Positions 29,314-39,633 of a stretch of DNA of 64,000 nucleotides are shown here, piece by piece; position 1 is the stretch's first letter, and every line of letters starts with the position of its first letter. The translations under genes and the position numbers were made by a program. Source of the stretch: Eurosta solidaginis (lineage: Eukaryota > Arthropoda > Insecta > Diptera > Tephritidae); assembly GCF_040869045.1 (NCBI RefSeq), contig NC_090319.1, positions 231,129,832 through 231,193,831 on the forward strand, read 5' to 3'. Under the pieces are notes generated by a model that was not told the DNA's origin, searched no databases, and saw nothing but the letters and a program-made list of their open reading frames with translations.

Positions 29314-32300
29314 TGTTACGTGGCTGACTGTTTGGGTCGTGAGGAGCGGCGGCAAGCAGGTATGCTTGCGGGCCCAGGCTAGCTCGTCGTCTTGGGCGGG
29401 GTATTGCACCACCGACCTCACCCGCAGCCACATGAACAAAATTGGGGTTCATACCTGCATGATGAAAAAAAGGGTGAAAGAAAAGCTGAAGAAGATATAA
29501 ATAGACGTGAGGGGCAGAGTTAAGAGGGGAAAAAGATGGAGGCCTCTCCTGTCAGGTGGAGTCTACCCTCCCTCTGCAGTGCAACTTGCACTGCACCGTG
29601 GGCACTGTGCTGACTCCTATCTACTTACAGTGCCCCCAAGCCTGACACTTGTCTGTCCCCTGTCACTCAGTCATTTTTTTCTTTTACTCACCTTCACCTT
29701 ACCTTGTCACGCGCAAGCGCAGCACCAACACCAAACCTACCACTTTAGCCCTGCATTATGAAAAGATCTAAAATCTTCATCCATACATTATTCATTTATT
29801 AAATTAAGCTCAGAAAGGGAAGGTAAGCTAAAAGCTACGATTTCAAAAAAATGCTAAGTTTTAAATTAAACTACGCCCTAATACTAATTACACGTTTTCA
29901 ATTCGAATGAAATTATTATTCGCAAAAAAAAACTTAACCAAAGTAAAAATAAATGTTGCCCTAAAGATCTACCAAATTAATCAATTCACAACAATTTTCC
30001 CTTTTTCTTCAATTTACGACCTACCCCAATGTCTTACTAACTAATCGGAAAACTTATGGATACAATTCAAACGTAATAAAAGAAATTCCTTGCGCTACAA
30101 AAAAAAAGGCAATAAAGTTAAAGCCCTAATCCTTGACCTATCTCAGTAACTGATGCAATTAAGAACGATGAAAAAGAAGAACGATAAAAAAAAACCAGTT
30201 TGGCATAAGACAAAAATATGCCTGCATGTAGATACGTATGTGCATAAAATTGTGTATGCAAATATATTACTGCTCTTTGTCAATTCCTATTCTTTTCAAA
30301 TTTTTGAGTATAAATTAGGAATTGCAAGTCAATATATGTGCATACCAGCATATATACTCAAAGAAAATAATATAAGTTTTACTCACTCACCATGTCACTC
30401 AATGTGTTGGAGGCGCCTTCAAGCTGTAGAGTAGATATGCTGAAAAGAGGAAAAGTTCAGAGCATACATGCTAGATACATACGTCTATTCAGCTCTCGAT
30501 AACTCACTCGGTTTTGCAGTTCTGCAACGAGTGGGATTGTAGTAACGAATCTACCAGCGTGGTGTTCATATGGCAAAAAAATGTATGTTTAGAAAAAAAT
30601 AATAAGCTATCAAAAAAAATGCCGGTATCTAACTACATTAACCGCGGTATATAGTGCCGATATCCCAAGGGACGATCCGGCAAGGCATATTGCCGTCAAT
30701 TCTGGTAAACAAAAAAAAAGTTTAATTCTCTAAATTTTACAATTTTGAGTTAGTCTCTCGTTGACTACTATATATGTGAAAATCTGCCAAAAAGGCAAAA
30801 AAAAAAACTCCTAATGGTGAAATAGGCCCGGTTAAAAGGGGGATAAAATGAACGAATGAAAGCCGAAGCGAAATGAAGTGAACAAAATAAACAAAAGGGA
30901 ATACAAATTTAATGAAAAAAAGGAATTAGAAAAGGTCAAAGAAAATATTGTTTAACACAAAGAAAAGTAAAATCCCTGCTGTCCCCTTTTACAGATTTCT
31001 ACCAAAAAAAATTCACCTAATTCAAAGAACACTACCTGTGTTTTCGTAACTTCAAACAATTCAGCAAAAAAAAACTTATGACTAAAATAACAATAAAATT
31101 TGTAAATCTGTTCTTCCCGCCATTGCTGTTGTAGCCTTCCGTGGATGCCGTCGTTCTTCTAGACTTGAATGTTGTGAAGCTCTGTTGTTGTTGTCCTATG
31201 CGCAATTTACATTACCAGACTTTCCTTTGCCTACGGACAGGTTCAATTTTTGTTGCGAGCGATACCAAATAAATATATTTGAGCGCATATATATGTTTTG
31301 TGGTATTGCTCATAGGTTTGGATATAGGTTGAATTGTGCTTGTTGTTCTTGCCGTGTGTTGCTCAGGAATATGCGCGAGTGCGTTGCCAGAAAAAATGAG
31401 GTTGTGGTTGTTGTAAACGTTGCGTGCCGTCGGTATGACAATGTTGTGACGATTACTGTTGGCGTTGCCCGCCAATACCAAAATTCGTGTTGTTATTGTT
31501 GGAGCGGTATGTCGCTAACAAAAAAAAGATGCTGTAGTGGTTATTGCGGCCGCATGTCGCCAATTTAAAAGCGGCGTAATAGTTGTTGTTGTGGTGCGCT
31601 GAATAATATAAAAAATTCGTTGTGGCGGTCGTTGGTTGTTCAGGCTGGGTGCCGCCAAATGGTACGGTTTGTAGTAGTTGTTGCGTGGCCGATAAGCCGG
31701 AGATGGCTGTGCCCAGTGGATCCTACCAACTAGCAGGGTGACCTGGATCTGGCTGGCTACTTATCGCCTTTTGGTGAGGGTTTGGTTGATTCGGCGGTAC
31801 ATATCCCGAAACTATACTTCACGGCGCGGCAGGCGCAATTTAAGAAAACTTTTTTTTTTTTTTTTTCTTTACAAAATGGTAACTTTACGGTTTAATTCGC
31901 GCACTTTAACCGACTTTCTTCACGCACTTTTTAAAGGATTACTTTTTGGCAACCACCACTGGACACTGTTAAAAATGCACTTTTGGCCCGTTGCCTAACG
32001 TTTTGCCTTTTTATCCTCTACCGCCGTGGTAAGGAAAGTTACCCAAAACGGATAGTTTTAACACATACAAGCTTTTTACTTTCGGCTTTCCCGTACTTTC
32101 CTTTATGCATTCACACAGTCATACATTCACACATTTGTGCGTTCACACAACATAACACCTACACAGATACATTTCGTTCGTGCCCTCACCGCAATGTTGC
32201 TATACCTTTGACAACATTGTTGCAGTTAAAACCCACCTGATGCCGAACCGACTGGTCACTTCCGCTGCAACACTGTTGTCATAGCGTAGTGTAGATACAT

Positions 32301-32409
32301 TCTTCGCAACATTGCAGCTGAAGCACGAACCTAGACACACTACACACAGATACGGACACACGCTACCATTCACTCAAACCAGTATCTATGGTGAAAGGCT
32401 GTCGTTACA
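29314..32409 (-). repeat. G1 5' LTR
   Basis: 3096 bp, TGTTACG...CGTTACA on the plus strand. It contains 116 bp (about 32024-32139, 'ccgtggtaaggaaag' to 'cacatttgtgc') missing from the other LTR at 21770. Elsewhere the two differ by scattered substitutions and homopolymer-length changes. The right edge is followed directly by GTTG and the second half of the interrupted frame. Confidence 0.93.
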
Positions 32410-32506
32410 GTTGGGCTACATGAAGCAGTTTGTCAAACGACTTGACAAAAACAGCAAGGCTTTTCTGCACTTAAAAGCCGTGTTTCCAAAACTAAGTGAC
32501 GCATAA
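32410..32506 (+). pseudogene. Broken reading frame split by G1 (second half; first half at 19031-19058)
   Basis: Removing G1 and one GTTG joins 19031-19058 to 32414. The frame then reads '...SPLHLKLGYMKQFVK' and continues 'RLDKNSKAFLHLKAVFPKLS' to a TAA at 32504-32506. After that stop the same frame still looks related ('IKYDENIF'), so the stop is probably a Lys-to-stop change. From memory this resembles a 'PPLHIKLGLMKQFVKAL...FP.LS.AK' segment seen in many uncharacterised, transposon-like arthropod proteins. I do not know its function. It is a damaged fragment older than G1. Confidence 0.6.
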
Positions 32507-33226
32507 ATCAAATATGATGAAAATATTTTCAATATATACATGTGATTCACAGCAACTAACAGAGTACAGACCATTGATAGAATTGTTTTATTAATTTTCT
32601 TGTTTACAATAAGCGCCGTAACTTAAACATTTATCAACCGATTTTGATAAACCATGACTTTTCTTTATCTGGATAAATAGTTTATTGAGAATTAATGCAA
32701 AACAATTATTTTTTTTTATGATACGTTACATAAAAGAGACGTAAAACTGTGAAAAACGGGGGAAAAATTGTAAATCTTAGATAACTTTTGGAAAATGTCC
32801 TAATTTTTTTGTATAAATTATAAACAAGTATATATCGGCTTAAATCTTGAATCTTCTTCTTTCCAAAACCGTAAAGCGATCGAAACTCGGTTAAAACGTG
32901 ACGACGTTATGATTGTTAGAGTGCGCGCAGTAGGCAAAAACGGTTTTTAGACAATAACTTGAAAATTTGGCAGTGTTATACAATTTTGCAACACGTTATC
33001 ATGATGTAATCGTCAAGGCCTACAACGTTCACTAGGTCACTTGAAAAGTTTTTTGCATTTTTTTTAGCATTGTGTTATTGTAAATACAATCGGCAAGTTA
33101 AATAAAGATAATCGCAAATTGTGAAATTATTTACAATGTAACTCACCTGGGTATAGCTACTGGCTCGCGTTCGTTCCGGAAAAGAAGTAAAAGAGTGTAA
33201 CGAGTGTAAACGAGAAAAAATCGCGC
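32507..33226. other. Unassigned AT-rich sequence
   Basis: No convincing frame. It is AT-rich up to about 33100, followed by more mixed sequence. Confidence 0.45.
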
Positions 33227-33287
33227 CACCTGCCGATAGCTAACTTTCGTCGAGTTTTTCCCCTTCGAAGTTAGCGCTCGGCAGGTG
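33227..33287. repeat. Imperfect 22-bp hairpin
   Basis: 'cacctgccgatagctaactt' at 33227-33246 pairs with 'gaagttagcgctcggcaggtg' ending at 33287 with two or three mismatches, leaving a roughly 17-base loop rich in T/C. It lies just beyond the gag relic. It may be an element terminus or a folded transcript. Confidence 0.75.
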
Positions 33288-33299
33288 TTAGCCGTTACC

Positions 33300-34170
33300 G
33301 GCAAATAATAAGATGGACTAATGCGCGCATGACGATGGTCCGAAAAATTTAGGCTGGTGTCCTAAAAGAATCCAAAGTAGTCAAAACCCTAATCGTCGGC
33401 ATGGTCCTTCAATACCACTTTAGAGCAGGCCCTGTCACTAAACAATGGAAATCTGAGAAAATGCTAGAAAGAAAGTTGGTGTTGAACTCGCATAAGTTCC
33501 AAGCGGAAGAAAAAACTCTCCACCGTCATACATTGATTCCGTCGCTCTCCCTAGTCTGGCCTAGTGTCGACGTCGCGGCTTGCGGGGGGTGGTGCAGCTT
33601 GATTGTGCATCGACGTTTCCACGCCGGCAACGCGATCACTAAGTAGGAGAAATCAGCTCGCGTCTTACGGACCTCATTAATATGCGCTGCCATCTATGCA
33701 TTTTGTTGCGTCATCTCCTCCATCATCAGTCCCAGCTGGTTAATTCTATCCACCAGCGGTGTCGCACGGCTCCCATTCTCTGTCGCAGTAGCCTCCGATG
33801 ATGGCTATGGTGGTGCTGCTTCAAATGCCCCTTCTTCTAACTCAGGCATTCCTAAAGTCCTCTCCAACTTTCCCGAGAAATTCAACGAAGTATAGGGTGT
33901 AGCTAAGGATATTCTGTCAGTGATATCAAACTCCTGTCTTTTTCCGAAGAACCTAGCTGTACATTTATTCAGGAGGTCTGTCGGAATGAAATCCACTGTC
34001 CGTTCAATACCGGTATCAATTTGGATGAACAAGGATCCTGCCACCTGGTTTTCTGACTGCCTAGCGTAGTCACGGGTAACTAGTCTATTATGATTTAAAA
34101 TTCCTAGACCTGGCTTTAGAATCGCTGCCTGATTCCTGGAATTCCCCGTGAACTAAAAAGTTGTTTATCT
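33300..34170 (-). pseudogene. Diverged gag relic of a G1-related Gypsy element
   Basis: Read on the minus strand. 33805-34044 encodes 'GSLFIQIDTGIERTVDFIPT' and 'YTSLNFSGKLERTLGMPELE', matching the start of G1 Gag (GSVFDQIDTGIPRPVDFVPT). 33660-33805 encodes a coiled-coil part ('INQLGLMMEEMTQQNA'). 33340-33450 encodes 'FSDFHCLVTGPALKWYWR', matching the G1 capsid FHCLVSGGALRWYWQ. Several stops and shifts interrupt it. No LTR or pol is seen next to it, so it is an orphan fragment. Confidence 0.8.
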
Positions 34171-34222
34171 TCGCAAAAATGAAGTACTAACTCAAACAAC
34201 CCCAACTCGCGACCAAAGATAA

Positions 34223-34575
34223 TAAAAGGTGGAATAGTACTATTCGAATAGTAAAATAAAAAAAAAATCTGTTTATCTTACGCTCATCGCTTGTACATAT
34301 GAGCCTGCACATGTATGTATACATACATATATTTATGTGTGTATAGATGCATATGTGTATATATTTTTGTTTGTTTGGGGTTGCTTTGTTAATATTTATT
34401 TATCTAATTATATATACGTAACCAAAGTTGTGCTTGAGTCGTAAGCAAGAAATATCGGGGTCGTTATCCACTGTACTGATTATAGAACTTTGTTTATTAG
34501 TAAACAAGTGTGTAAATGTACATGTATTTTAATAGGATTAATATGGTAGGAATTTTTGTTTCCCATATATATACA
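34223..34575. repeat. Left copy of long inverted repeat (AGGTGG / ATTCGAAT type)
   Basis: Starts near 'taaaaggtggaatagtac' and 'tattcgaatag', then 'ctgtttatcttacgctcatc', 'accaaagttgtgcttgag' and 'atcggggtcgttatcc', ending at 'tttgtttcccatatata'. It is the reverse complement of 39634-40200 over about 350 positions. No coding capacity. Confidence 0.82.
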
Positions 34576-35106
34576 TACATATGTATGTAAGTTTTATGGA
34601 AAAATTTTGTCTTGATTTGCATAAACATCTAATTGGCCACCATTAAAAAAATAGTTTTACATGTCATTGTCAAAATTTTTTGCGAAGTCTGATGATTCAA
34701 AAGTTATTTAAGGTTAATATTAACTTCATTGAAAGTTTTGGAAAAAAATGTCATAAAGTAAAGTTTCAAGCAACCCATTTTAAACGTAACAAATTTCTAG
34801 TGGAACTAGTGACTAGTTTCAAAAACGAATTCATGTCTGTTTTGCCGCTCCTTAAAATTTTAATTGTCCTTGAACTCGTTAAACGCTGTAATATAAATAC
34901 CCAAATGTGCATATAAGCATATTCCAACATATGTACATGTTGTATTCTTGCAGATTTCTTTGAAATTAGATTCATATACAAGTGCATGTGGGTATCTCTA
35001 TATATATGTACATAGATAGATATGTAAATTCAAGAAACTGCCCAAAGGGTGATATGAAATAAAAATCTCACCTACTTACAACATATGTACTTACATAGGT
35101 ATATAT
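34576..35106. other. Unassigned sequence inside the inverted-repeat pair
   Basis: AT-rich, with scattered 'catatgtac / gtacatatg' microsatellite-like motifs. No frame that I trust. Confidence 0.45.
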
Positions 35107-35522
35107 TTAATTTATTTATTTAATTTATTTATCAGTCTACAAATTAAACAATTATACAGACCAAATATACCAACACTGAAATCTCAGATGTAATACATGA
35201 TATAAACAACATAAGCAGTCATCAATTTTAAAGTAATATTTAAACAGTATTGAGCCAAACGCTTGACAATTTCAATTAAAGACTTAGAAGTAAGCAAAAG
35301 ATCAAATGTTGTAAATGTGTTAAAATGTACTCATGAAATTGACAATAAAGCAAATTAATAGTAGATAAAATATATACAGAATAGAATTTATACATTACAT
35401 AACTATACAAATAATGATCACAACGCAATTTTGCTAACAAGTTTCAAGTAACTGGTACTTCAAATTTGAAACAGAGGGTTGAACAGTATATCACGGTTTA
35501 GCGGTCTTTGCTTTATTTCGAA

Positions 35523-35804
35523 TTACAAATTTAATATAGTTAAAATGTATTTTTTAATACCAAGAAACGAGTCGTAGACGTCTAAATTTTTACAGTGTTT
35601 ATTAAAATCACGACATAAACAGTGAAGTGGTTCGTGCATTTCATAATTCGACCTGCATGTAGCTTCAAAAATTGATTGAAAATGTCTAGATGTCCTAATA
35701 GGAACGTTAAACTTAATTTCGCCAAGCAAAAATGGACTATTTATTGACCCTCTTATTACTTTAACAATAAATAAGACTCCAAGCATCTCCCTTCGGCTCT
35801 GCAA
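35523..35804 (-). pseudogene. CR1-like ORF2, C-terminal tail
   Basis: A 93-codon frame immediately after the RT, shifted, containing 'RREMLGVLFIVKVIRGSINS' and 'IKFNVPIRTSRHFQSIFEAT', then 'PLHCLCRDFNKHC'. This is the conserved end of CR1/Jockey-type pol ('R......F......G.I.....L..I.F..P.R..R....F'). Confidence 0.8.
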
Positions 35805-35824
35805 TGTGGGCAGCTGTATTAGTT

Positions 35825-36946
35825 TTAACCGGCTGCAATAGGGGGAAGATCTTTAGAAGGATCCCATGGTAAGTGTTTTAAAGCGAAAAGCAAAAATTGT
35901 TTCTGGACCGATTCCAGCTTGTCAGAATGAACCTGATAACGCGGATTCCAAATTATTGAAGCATATTCCAAAGTAGGTCTGACCAATGATGTAAAAAGAG
36001 TTTTTGTAACGTATGGGTCACTAAATTCTTTAGACCAACGTTTAACAAAAGCCAAAGTACCTTTAGCGCTGTTCACGCAAGATTCAGTATGAAGTTTAAA
36101 ATCGACTTTTGGGTCCATAGTAGCGCCTAAATCAATAAACTTAGTGACTTGCTTGATTACATAGTCGCCAATAACATAATCATGGGATTGGAAGGACTTC
36201 CTTGTAAAACACATGAACTTACATTTAGGTAGGTTTAGTGACATGGCGTTTACATTACACCAGTCATCAAGACTATTCAGATCAGCCTGAAGACATGCCC
36301 TATCCACGGGTGAGCGGATAGGCATTACAAGTTTGAGATCATCAGCGTACATCAACGGCTTACAGCTCTTCAAACCACTAGGAAGGTCATTAATGAACAA
36401 CATGAACAAAACCGGACAAAGATGGCTGCCTTGAGGAACACCAGAAGTTACGTCTATGAACCGAGACCGACAATTATTTAATAAAACTGTTTGTTTTCTT
36501 TCCTTCACATAAGAAGAGACCCAAGATAGAAACAAAGGAGGAAATCCTAACTGATCAAGTTTGAGTAAAAGTATAGAATGAGAAACTTTATCAAATGCCT
36601 TACTAAAATCAGTATAAATAACATCAACTTCACAATTAGTGTTAAAACTGTTGGATACAAAGGTTGTAAACTCGAGCAAGTTGGACACCGTTGATTTACC
36701 CTTGCAAAAGCCATGTTGTGAAAAGTCAATTAATGAAGATACTCTAAAAGCAATCTGTTTTGTGATAATCAATTCAAATAGCTTAGGAATAGTGTTGAGT
36801 TTGGCTATTCCTCTATAATTTATAACACACGTTCTGCTTCCATTTTTATGCAGTGGTATAATGAATGATTCTTTCCAATTCTTCGGTAATACCACTTGCT
36901 TCAGGGACGCATTAAACAAACAGGGTATCGTTGGAAATCTGATCAT
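35825..36946 (-). pseudogene. CR1-like ORF2, reverse transcriptase
   Basis: A 373-residue frame. 'PKNWKESFIIPLHKNGSR' and 'INYRGIAKLNTIPKLFE' are followed by 'QHGFCKGKSTVSNL' (~77-90), motif A 'VIYTDFSKAFDKVSH' (109-123), motif B 'SGVPQGSHLCPVLFMLFIND' (168-187) and motif C 'LMYADDLKLV' (198-207). All core catalytic Asp residues are present. The first ~150 residues of the usual RT region are missing, replaced by a junction near 36930. The C-terminus runs to 35825 with 'LVRPTLEYASIIWNPRYQ'. Confidence 0.93.
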
Positions 36947-37151
36947 TTAGCTTCATTGTAGAAGGAAACCCTTTTATCTTCCTTTTTGAATTCACAAAGC
37001 TGTAAAACTACTTAGGATTGACAAAAATTTGGCTTTTAATCCTACTGATATAGTTCCTATAACAAATTCTGTTCAATGTGTTATATTTGTGACGTAAAAT
37101 TGAGTAGGCGGCATAGTCAGTCATTGATCCAGAAAGTTTGTAGCGTTTGAA

Positions 37152-37532
37152 TTAACGCGTCTTCTGATTTTTCAGGTGTTTCAATTCTTTAGTGCTCCAA
37201 GCCGAAGATGATATAGCAGTGGTTTCGGACGTAGATATGCATTTTTTAAATATTCCATATAGTACATTATTAAAATGGGATATACTCTCATCAATATCCC
37301 CATCGTACTCAGGCCAATTTCTTCTCGATACTTCGAGTATTACTTTAGACCAATTGGCTTTTCTAAACAGAAACCGGTGAGGGGTCTTTCGCACTACGTT
37401 GGAGGAACGCTCAGATAAATTATGAGCTTCCATAAACATCGCGAGAGCAGGATGATACACATCTTCAGGCAACGCAAGGGGATCGCATCGATTTACAAAA
37501 CAATTTGAATCATCTGAGAAAATTAAATCCAA
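37152..37532 (-). pseudogene. CR1-like ORF2, linker between endonuclease and RT
   Basis: A 126-residue frame, one base out of register with the endonuclease. It contains 'YHPALAMFMEAHNLSERSSN', 'FLFRKANWSKVILEVSRRNW' and 'SSAWSTKELKHLKNQKTR', the linker typical of CR1/Jockey pol (F..ADW..I......W...). Further sequence to 36960 continues the linker ('SMTDYAAYSILRHKYNTLNR') with a TAG near 37009. Confidence 0.82.
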
Positions 37533-38074
37533 GTATTTACCGAATTTATTTGAATGTTGTTAATTTGAAAAAGTCCAACATATGCCAGCTCGTTTAGGAA
37601 ATCATAGTCGATAGCGCGAGAAGAAGTAGGGACTAGCTTCCCGTCGATAAGACTCCATGACACACATGGCAGATTAAAATCGCCAAGTACAGTGACAGAA
37701 TCACAGGCCCTGGCAGTGCAGCACACAGATTTCACTATTGAGGAATGATTCAAATATAAGGAAATGTCAGATTGTGGGGGAATGTAGTTGGCTATAAAAT
37801 ATGTGTAGGTTGAGGAAAGTTTTACTCTCACACAAAGAAGCTCAGCATCCTCAAAGTCAGGAAAATATAGTTCCTCCACGGAAAACCTAGTGTGAACGGC
37901 AGTTAACTCACCTCCACCAGCTCTGGCCAGTCGGTCCTTTCTAAACACTTGAAACGAACTCGATAAAACTTCAGCGTTAAAAACTGTTGGTTTTATCCAA
38001 GTCTCAGTAAAAACGAGTACATCATAAGGACTCTCATGACTCAGTAGAAAAATTTTCGTTAATTTGGTATTCAA
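37523..38074 (-). pseudogene. CR1-like ORF2, endonuclease
   Basis: A 183-residue frame: 'DVLVFTETWIKPTVFNAE' (catalytic Glu), 'FRKDRLARAGGGELTAVHT', 'FIANYIPPQSDISLYLN' and 'VTVLGDFNLPCVSW' (GDFN). This is the apurinic-type endonuclease domain that nicks target DNA. The frame is lost near 37530 where it would reach the SDH motif, which is partly visible in the next frame ('LIFSDDSNCFV'). Confidence 0.88.
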
Positions 38075-38215
38075 CCCCCTAACGTTCTGATAAAATATAC
38101 TAAGTGAGGTATTATTTACATTTGATAAGACATAATTTAAGTTTGTACCACTTCTGGAGTCTTTCCTGTCAAGTTTTTTGATGCATTTAAAGTAGCGCGG
38201 TCACGGTTCGACTTT

Positions 38216-38536
38216 CTAGTAAACAAACACCACAGAGTGTTTCGGCCAGAAAGTAGAATCAAGTACCCTATCAAAAAATTTGTCAGGAACTAAGATTCTG
38301 AAAGAAGAGATCTCTCTCCCAATCTTAAAATTAAACTTATAAACATTAATATTGCCGTTAAGTTCAACACCAAGCTTGGAGCATACGTAGTTAGATATAT
38401 CAGCTTCCGTCAGCGATGCGTGGAGCCGTGACACAAAAATGGACCTACGGGGGGGAGCACCAGGTTCTAAAGCAACCGATTCAGAAACAGGGGCTGTGAT
38501 TAGGTCTGCGAGTGCGGTTGTTGTTTCAACAGTCAA
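38216..38536 (-). pseudogene. CR1-like ORF1, C-terminal part
   Basis: A 106-residue frame with 'RRSIFVSRLHASLTEADISN', 'VCSKLGVELNGNINVYKFNF' and 'ISSFRILVPDKFFDRVLDST', then 'FWPKHSVVFVY'. This is the RRM-like C-terminal region commonly found at the end of ORF1 in PHD-containing CR1-like elements ('I.VSRL...T..DI..Y......W P.G..V..F'). It would bind element RNA. It is separated from the PHD part by the duplicated and disrupted segment. Confidence 0.78.
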
Positions 38537-38554
38537 ATCCTTACCAAAATTGGG

Positions 38555-38890
38555 TTGAATAGCAGGAACATTAACAGCATCAGAATGGTCAGCATTAACA
38601 GAATTAGGGCTGTTCCCAACAGCATTCGCTTTGTTTTTCGAAGCTCTGGAGCCTTGTTCTTACTAGACATTGCAATGTTAGCAGCAGCACTGGGGTTAAC
38701 AGATGTATTGGGAATATCAGCATTATTAACAGGTACACAGGTACAGGAACATTAACACCATCAGAATCATCAGTATTAACATAATTGGTGCTGTTCCCAA
38801 CAGCATTCGCTTTGTTTTTTGAAGCTGGAGTTTGTTCTTACTAGACATTGCAATGTTAGCAGCAGTACTGGGGTTAACAGTTGTATAGCT
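38555..38890 (-). repeat. Tandem ~180-bp duplication within ORF1
   Basis: Plus-strand 'ctgttcccaacagcattcgc', 'gttcttactagacattgcaa' and 'gcactggggttaacag' occurs at about 38608-38705 and again at about 38790-38882. The surrounding 'aacattaacaccatcagaat' is also doubled. The unit contains a stop on the minus strand, so at least one copy is non-coding now. Confidence 0.8.
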
Positions 38891-39343
38891 CACAGGTATA
38901 ATTGACGGCACGGGCCCGCTGTCAACTGCACGTGCACTAGAGTGAGGGGAGCGAGCAGCGAAACATTAGCACAATGTGTATGGCTGAGTGGGCGTTGGAG
39001 TGAGAGGGCCAGTCACCGACAAAGCTTCTTGTGGTATATGCGCGCAATTGTAGCTATATCTGTTCAATGCATGCGTGGCATTGAGCGAACTCACAGCATC
39101 ATTCAGTGTATTCATTCATTCAACTAATGTTTCAAAGCAATCCGAATTACTGTTGGCGTTGTTGGTGTAGGTATTATTGTTTATTGATCGAATATTTGCC
39201 TTAATTTCAGCCTTAATTTCGTCAATTTGTGTGCACAAATCCTTAAATATCACTTCAAATGTAGTAAGAATAGATTGAAATCCAGATTTAAGGGAAACTA
39301 GGACGGTATCGTAGGTTGTTTTTAACTTATTATGTGCATTCCA

Positions 39344-39586
39344 TCACTCACCACACATACACATAATATTGCGGTTCTTTATAAACCGATCCACATCAAA
39401 TTCCGATATGGATTCGCAGCAGGCGCGATGAAAGATTTTTCTACAAAATCCACTGCATGGTACGATTAGGCTATCTTTTTTTGAGAATAGCTTTTCGCAT
39501 TTACCGCAGAAAGGGTCCATTATTTCTTTGATATGTAAAAAACAGGCAAAAAATTTGAAAGTACAAAACAAAAGTATCAAGAACAC
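39344..39586 (-). pseudogene. CR1-like ORF1, N-terminal PHD-type finger
   Basis: An 80-codon frame. From the internal Met (MDPFCGKC...) it shows C-x2-C ('CGKCEKLF'), C-x3-C ('VPCSGFCRKIFH'), H-x2-C ('FHRACC') and C-x-C ('IMCMCGE'). This matches the PHD-type zinc finger at the start of ORF1 in CR1-like elements, thought to help RNA or chromatin binding. The frame stops after 'MCGE'. The remainder of ORF1 lies downstream in pieces, one of them interrupted by sequence at 38900-39130 that I cannot assign. Confidence 0.8.
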
Positions 39587-39633
39587 GGAGAGAGCAAAAA
39601 CACGTCTTTACACGTCAACAGAGTTGCCAATAT

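Larger units (their letters stand above)
19059..32409 (-). mobile_element. Ty3/Gypsy LTR retrotransposon G1, 13.35 kb, LTRs ~3 kb
   Basis: Two direct repeats of about 3 kb (19059-22038 and 29314-32409) beginning TGTTACG and ending CGTTACA flank a minus-strand gag-pol. The target duplication is GTTG (19055-19058 and 32410-32413); joining the two flanks restores an open frame, confirming the ends. The primer-binding site matches tRNA-Lys. Order on the minus strand: 5' LTR, PBS, 1.6-kb leader, gag, protease, RT, RNase H, integrase, 0.6-kb tail, 3' LTR. There is no env. The LTRs are nearly identical by eye, so insertion is recent, yet gag-pol has at least four frameshifts and one stop. LTRs of 3 kb are exceptionally long for Gypsy elements. 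Confidence 0.95.
35107..39628 (-). mobile_element. CR1-like non-LTR retrotransposon
   Basis: A minus-strand element. The 5' end is near 39628 ('ttggcaactctg' read on the minus strand). ORF1 has a PHD-type finger; ORF2 has endonuclease then RT. The 3' end is near 35107, with an A/T tail of 'taaataaatt' units. The order and motifs fit the CR1/Jockey group; the PHD-finger ORF1 and 'SGVPQGS...YADDLKL' RT favour CR1-like. It is damaged by frameshifts, a stop near 37009 and a deletion of the N-terminal RT region. It sits between the two arms of the inverted repeat. Confidence 0.88.

Noticed and set aside
20931..31568. Duplicated ORFs of 85-127 residues at 19252-21314 and 29507-31568
   Set aside because: They are identical only because the G1 LTR is duplicated. 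The peptides are Cys/Arg/Val-rich translations of GTT-rich DNA with no family resemblance.
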